Below are positions 62,150 through 64,000 of a DNA stretch of 64,000 bases, in pieces. Numbering within the stretch: the stretch's first letter is position 1; each line of letters opens with the position of its first letter. The stretch is from NCEH01 sp040049195 (GTDB lineage Bacteria > Pseudomonadota > Alphaproteobacteria > Rhizobiales > Xanthobacteraceae). Location of the stretch: the NCBI RefSeq assembly GCF_040049195.1, contig NZ_JBDZDL010000001.1; one strand, 5' to 3'. The translations under genes and the position numbers were made by a program. Below the pieces are notes generated by a model. That model made no database searches. It was given only the letters and a program-made list of their open reading frames with translations, and was not told where the DNA came from.

Positions 62150-62241
62150 GACTGTCCCTGTGTGGTGAGGCGGGAGGCGCTTTCGCCGCAGGGCCGGAGG
62201 AAGACCTCCCGGCAGCTCGCTCTGCATCGCGTCCTGCCCTC

Positions 62242-62353
62242 TCCCTCGCCCTCCCCCGCAAGCGGGAGAGGAGACGCGCCGTGCATGCGGATGGGGCTTT
62301 AGTACGAGCCCGCTCGAACCCCCTCTCCCGCTTGCGGGGGCGGGGTGGGAGGG
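62242..62353. repeat. Facing extragenic palindromes (REP/BIME-like)
   Basis: Two hairpin elements face each other: CCCTCCCCCGCAAGCGGGAGAGG at about 62249-62272 and CCCCTCTCCCGCTTGCGGGGG at about 62320-62340. They are inverted with respect to each other and similar to the pair near 8850-8962. They lie between the PuuA-like and PuuB-like genes. Confidence 0.6.
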
Positions 62354-62395
62354 GGAAAGCGGCTTTCGCGTCGGCCCCCTTTCGGGAGAAGCGCC

Positions 62396-63799
62396 TCACA
62401 CGTTCAGCAGCAAATATTCCCGCTCCCAGGGCGAAATCACCCGCATGAAGGTCTCGAACTCCGCCTGCTTCACCGCCGCGTAGGTGGTGATGAAGCTCTT
62501 GCCGAGCACTTCGGCCAGATCCTCGTTTTCCTCGAAGGCCGCCACCGCCTCCAGCAGGCCGCGCGGCAGGTCGAAGTCCAGGTCCTTCGCGTCGCCTTCC
62601 AGCGGCTCGGTGGGGCGCAGGCCCTTCTGGATGCCGATATAGCCGCAGGCCAGCGACGCCGCGATGACGAGATAGGGATTGGCGTCGGAGGAGGGGACGC
62701 GGTTCTCCACCCGTCGCGCGGCCGGCGGGGCGGGCGGCACGCGCAGGCCGGCGGTGCGATTGTCATAGCCCCACTGCACATTGATGGGCGCCATGGAATC
62801 GCGCGTCAGCCGGCGATACGAGTTCACATAAGGCGCCAGGATGCACATGACCGAAGGCAGGTAGCGCTGGTGCCCGGCGAGGAAGGAGAAGAATTCCGGG
62901 GTGGGGTCGCCGTCGTCGTCGGAGAAGATGTTCTTGCCGGTCTCGGCCGAGACCACCGATTGGTGGATGTGCATGGCGCTGCCCGGCTCGTTGGCGATCG
63001 GCTTGGCCATGAAGGTGGCGTAGATCTTATGGGCCAGCGCGGCCTCGCGGATCGTGCGCTTGAACAGGAACACCTGGTCGGCGAGCTCCAGCGGGTCACC
63101 GTGGCGCAGGTTGATTTCCATCTGCGCCGCGCCGTCCTCATGGATCAGCGTGTCGATCTCCAGGCCCTGAGCCTCGGAATAATCGTAGATGTCCTCGAAC
63201 AGGGCGTCGAACTCGTTCACCGCCTGGATGGAATAGGATTGCCGGCCGATCTCGGGGCGGCCCGAGCGGCCGACGGGCGGCTTCAGGGGATAGTCGGGGT
63301 CCACATTGGGCTCGACCAGGTAGAATTCGATCTCCGGCGCCACCACCGGCTTCCAGCCGCGCTTGGCATAGAGCGCCAGCACGTTCTTCAGCACCTGGCG
63401 CGGCGCGAGCTCCACCGGGCGGCCGTCGCGATGATAGGCGTTGTGGATGATCTGGGCGGTCGGGTCCTGTGCCCAGGGCACGGAGCACAGGGTGGAGAAA
63501 TCGGGCTCCAGCACCAGGTCGGAATCCGCGATCACGGAATCCACCAACCCCTCATAGGAGGGATATTCGCCGGAAATAGTCTGGAAGAAGACCGAGAGCG
63601 GCAGGTTCATCACCGGCGAGGAGAGGAACTTGGAAGCTGGCATGATCTTGCCGCGGGCGACGCCCGCAAGGTCCGGGACGGTGCATTCGATCTCGGTGAT
63701 GCCGCGAGACACCATCCAGGCTTTCGCCTCCGCCAGGGATTTGACGCCGCGCGGCAGCGCCAGATGTTCCGATTCGCCCGCTTTGCTCCGTTTAGCCAT
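62396..63799 (-). CDS. Glutamine synthetase family protein (gamma-glutamylputrescine synthetase PuuA-like)
   Basis: This is a 467-residue glutamine synthetase-fold enzyme that ligates glutamate to an amine with ATP. It keeps VPDLAGVARGKIMPASKF, the metal-binding EIEFYLVEPN and HEDGAAQMEINLRHGDPLE, the ATP region AMHIHQSV and WGYDNRTAGLRVP. The divergence from GlnA and the PuuB-like neighbour favour gamma-glutamylation of putrescine or a related amine. GAGAGGA upstream of the ATG at 63799 supports this start, while an earlier in-frame Met has no such site. About 200 bp of upstream region remain at the window edge. Confidence 0.85.
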   Translation of the reverse strand: MAKRSKAGESEHLALPRGVKSLAEAKAWMVSRGITEIECTVPDLAGVARGKIMPASKFLSSPVMNLPLSVFFQTISGEYPSYEGLVDSVIADSDLVLEPDFSTLCSVPWAQDPTAQIIHNAYHRDGRPVELAPRQVLKNVLALYAKRGWKPVVAPEIEFYLVEPNVDPDYPLKPPVGRSGRPEIGRQSYSIQAVNEFDALFEDIYDYSEAQGLEIDTLIHEDGAAQMEINLRHGDPLELADQVFLFKRTIREAALAHKIYATFMAKPIANEPGSAMHIHQSVVSAETGKNIFSDDDGDPTPEFFSFLAGHQRYLPSVMCILAPYVNSYRRLTRDSMAPINVQWGYDNRTAGLRVPPAPPAARRVENRVPSSDANPYLVIAASLACGYIGIQKGLRPTEPLEGDAKDLDFDLPRGLLEAVAAFEENEDLAEVLGKSFITTYAAVKQAEFETFMRVISPWEREYLLLNV

Positions 63800-64000
63800 G
63801 ATGTCCTCTCGCGTGACCGAACGCACGCACGGCCAGGGAACACCTGCCCATGGGGCGAAGTCAACGCGGGCTGCGCCGCAACACGGTAAAAGCGCAAAAG
63901 AACGGGAGTGGAACGAATCGCGGCCGAATCGAGAGTCGATGAAGGTTCGCGTTTTGCCCCGTACAAGGGCTAGTGGGACTCGCGGCGCGGTAACCGATTC

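Overview
The window is about 64 kb of GC-rich, densely coding bacterial DNA with tightly overlapping operons and GC-rich third codon positions. The gene families, including LivFGHM and Dpp transporters, RND pumps, MocR, PuuA/PuuB and ParB-type parS sites, suggest an alphaproteobacterium of the order Hyphomicrobiales. Xanthobacteraceae (Azorhizobium/Xanthobacter type) is a reasonable guess, but there is no rRNA or marker gene here to prove it. I saw no tRNA, rRNA, CRISPR array, transposase or prophage gene. The two perfect parS sites (32912 and 46633) suggest a chromosomal location in the parS-bearing, probably origin-proximal, domain.

Layout, left half. 1-1.3 kb: the end of an alpha-oxoamine synthase-like PLP enzyme and a remnant of an AhpD-like gene. 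1.4-1.9 kb: a small secreted protein behind an AT-rich palindrome. 2.1-6.8 kb: a complete branched-chain amino acid type ABC importer (two ATPases, binding protein, two permeases) ending in a strong terminator. 7.0-8.8 kb: a gamma-glutamyltransferase. It converges on a five-gene dipeptide/oligopeptide ABC importer (14.8 to 9.1 kb, minus strand). 15.2-29.3 kb: two RND efflux systems, one adaptor plus one pump on the minus strand and one adaptor plus two pumps on the plus strand. Between them sit an ECF sigma factor, a putative membrane anti-sigma factor and a Spy/CnrX-like periplasmic protein. No outer-membrane channel gene is present.

Middle. 30.8-43.4 kb is a glycan locus: an O-GlcNAc-transferase-like TPR protein, a CmcI-type and two FkbM-type methyltransferase-like proteins, a radical SAM/SPASM protein, two glycosyltransferases, and a minus-strand CDP-sugar operon. 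That operon has a glucose-1-phosphate cytidylyltransferase, a CDP-glucose 4,6-dehydratase, a C-methyltransferase and an RmlC-like epimerase, which together point to a C-methyl-branched deoxysugar. A CoA-transferase and an aldehyde dehydrogenase follow (43.6-46.5 kb). The glycan and aldehyde dehydrogenase block is bracketed by two inverted copies of a roughly 110-bp module. Each copy carries parS plus a second palindrome exactly 89 bp away, centre to centre.

Right. 46.8-54.7 kb is a nine-gene, overlapping minus-strand operon matching the conserved but biochemically unresolved Nit1C / MSMEG_0572-Sll0783 cluster: nitrilase, atypical radical SAM protein, GNAT, AIR-synthase-like protein, glycosyltransferase, flavoprotein, two small conserved proteins and a LnmK/Pnap_2097-like protein. 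A MocR-type regulator is divergent from it, and the shared promoter region holds three ACAGTCAAT repeats. This operon is the best candidate for an undescribed metabolic system. The window ends with an AsmA-like protein, a pirin, a GIY-YIG nuclease gene between 182-bp direct repeats, and PuuB- and PuuA-like genes of gamma-glutamyl-polyamine catabolism.
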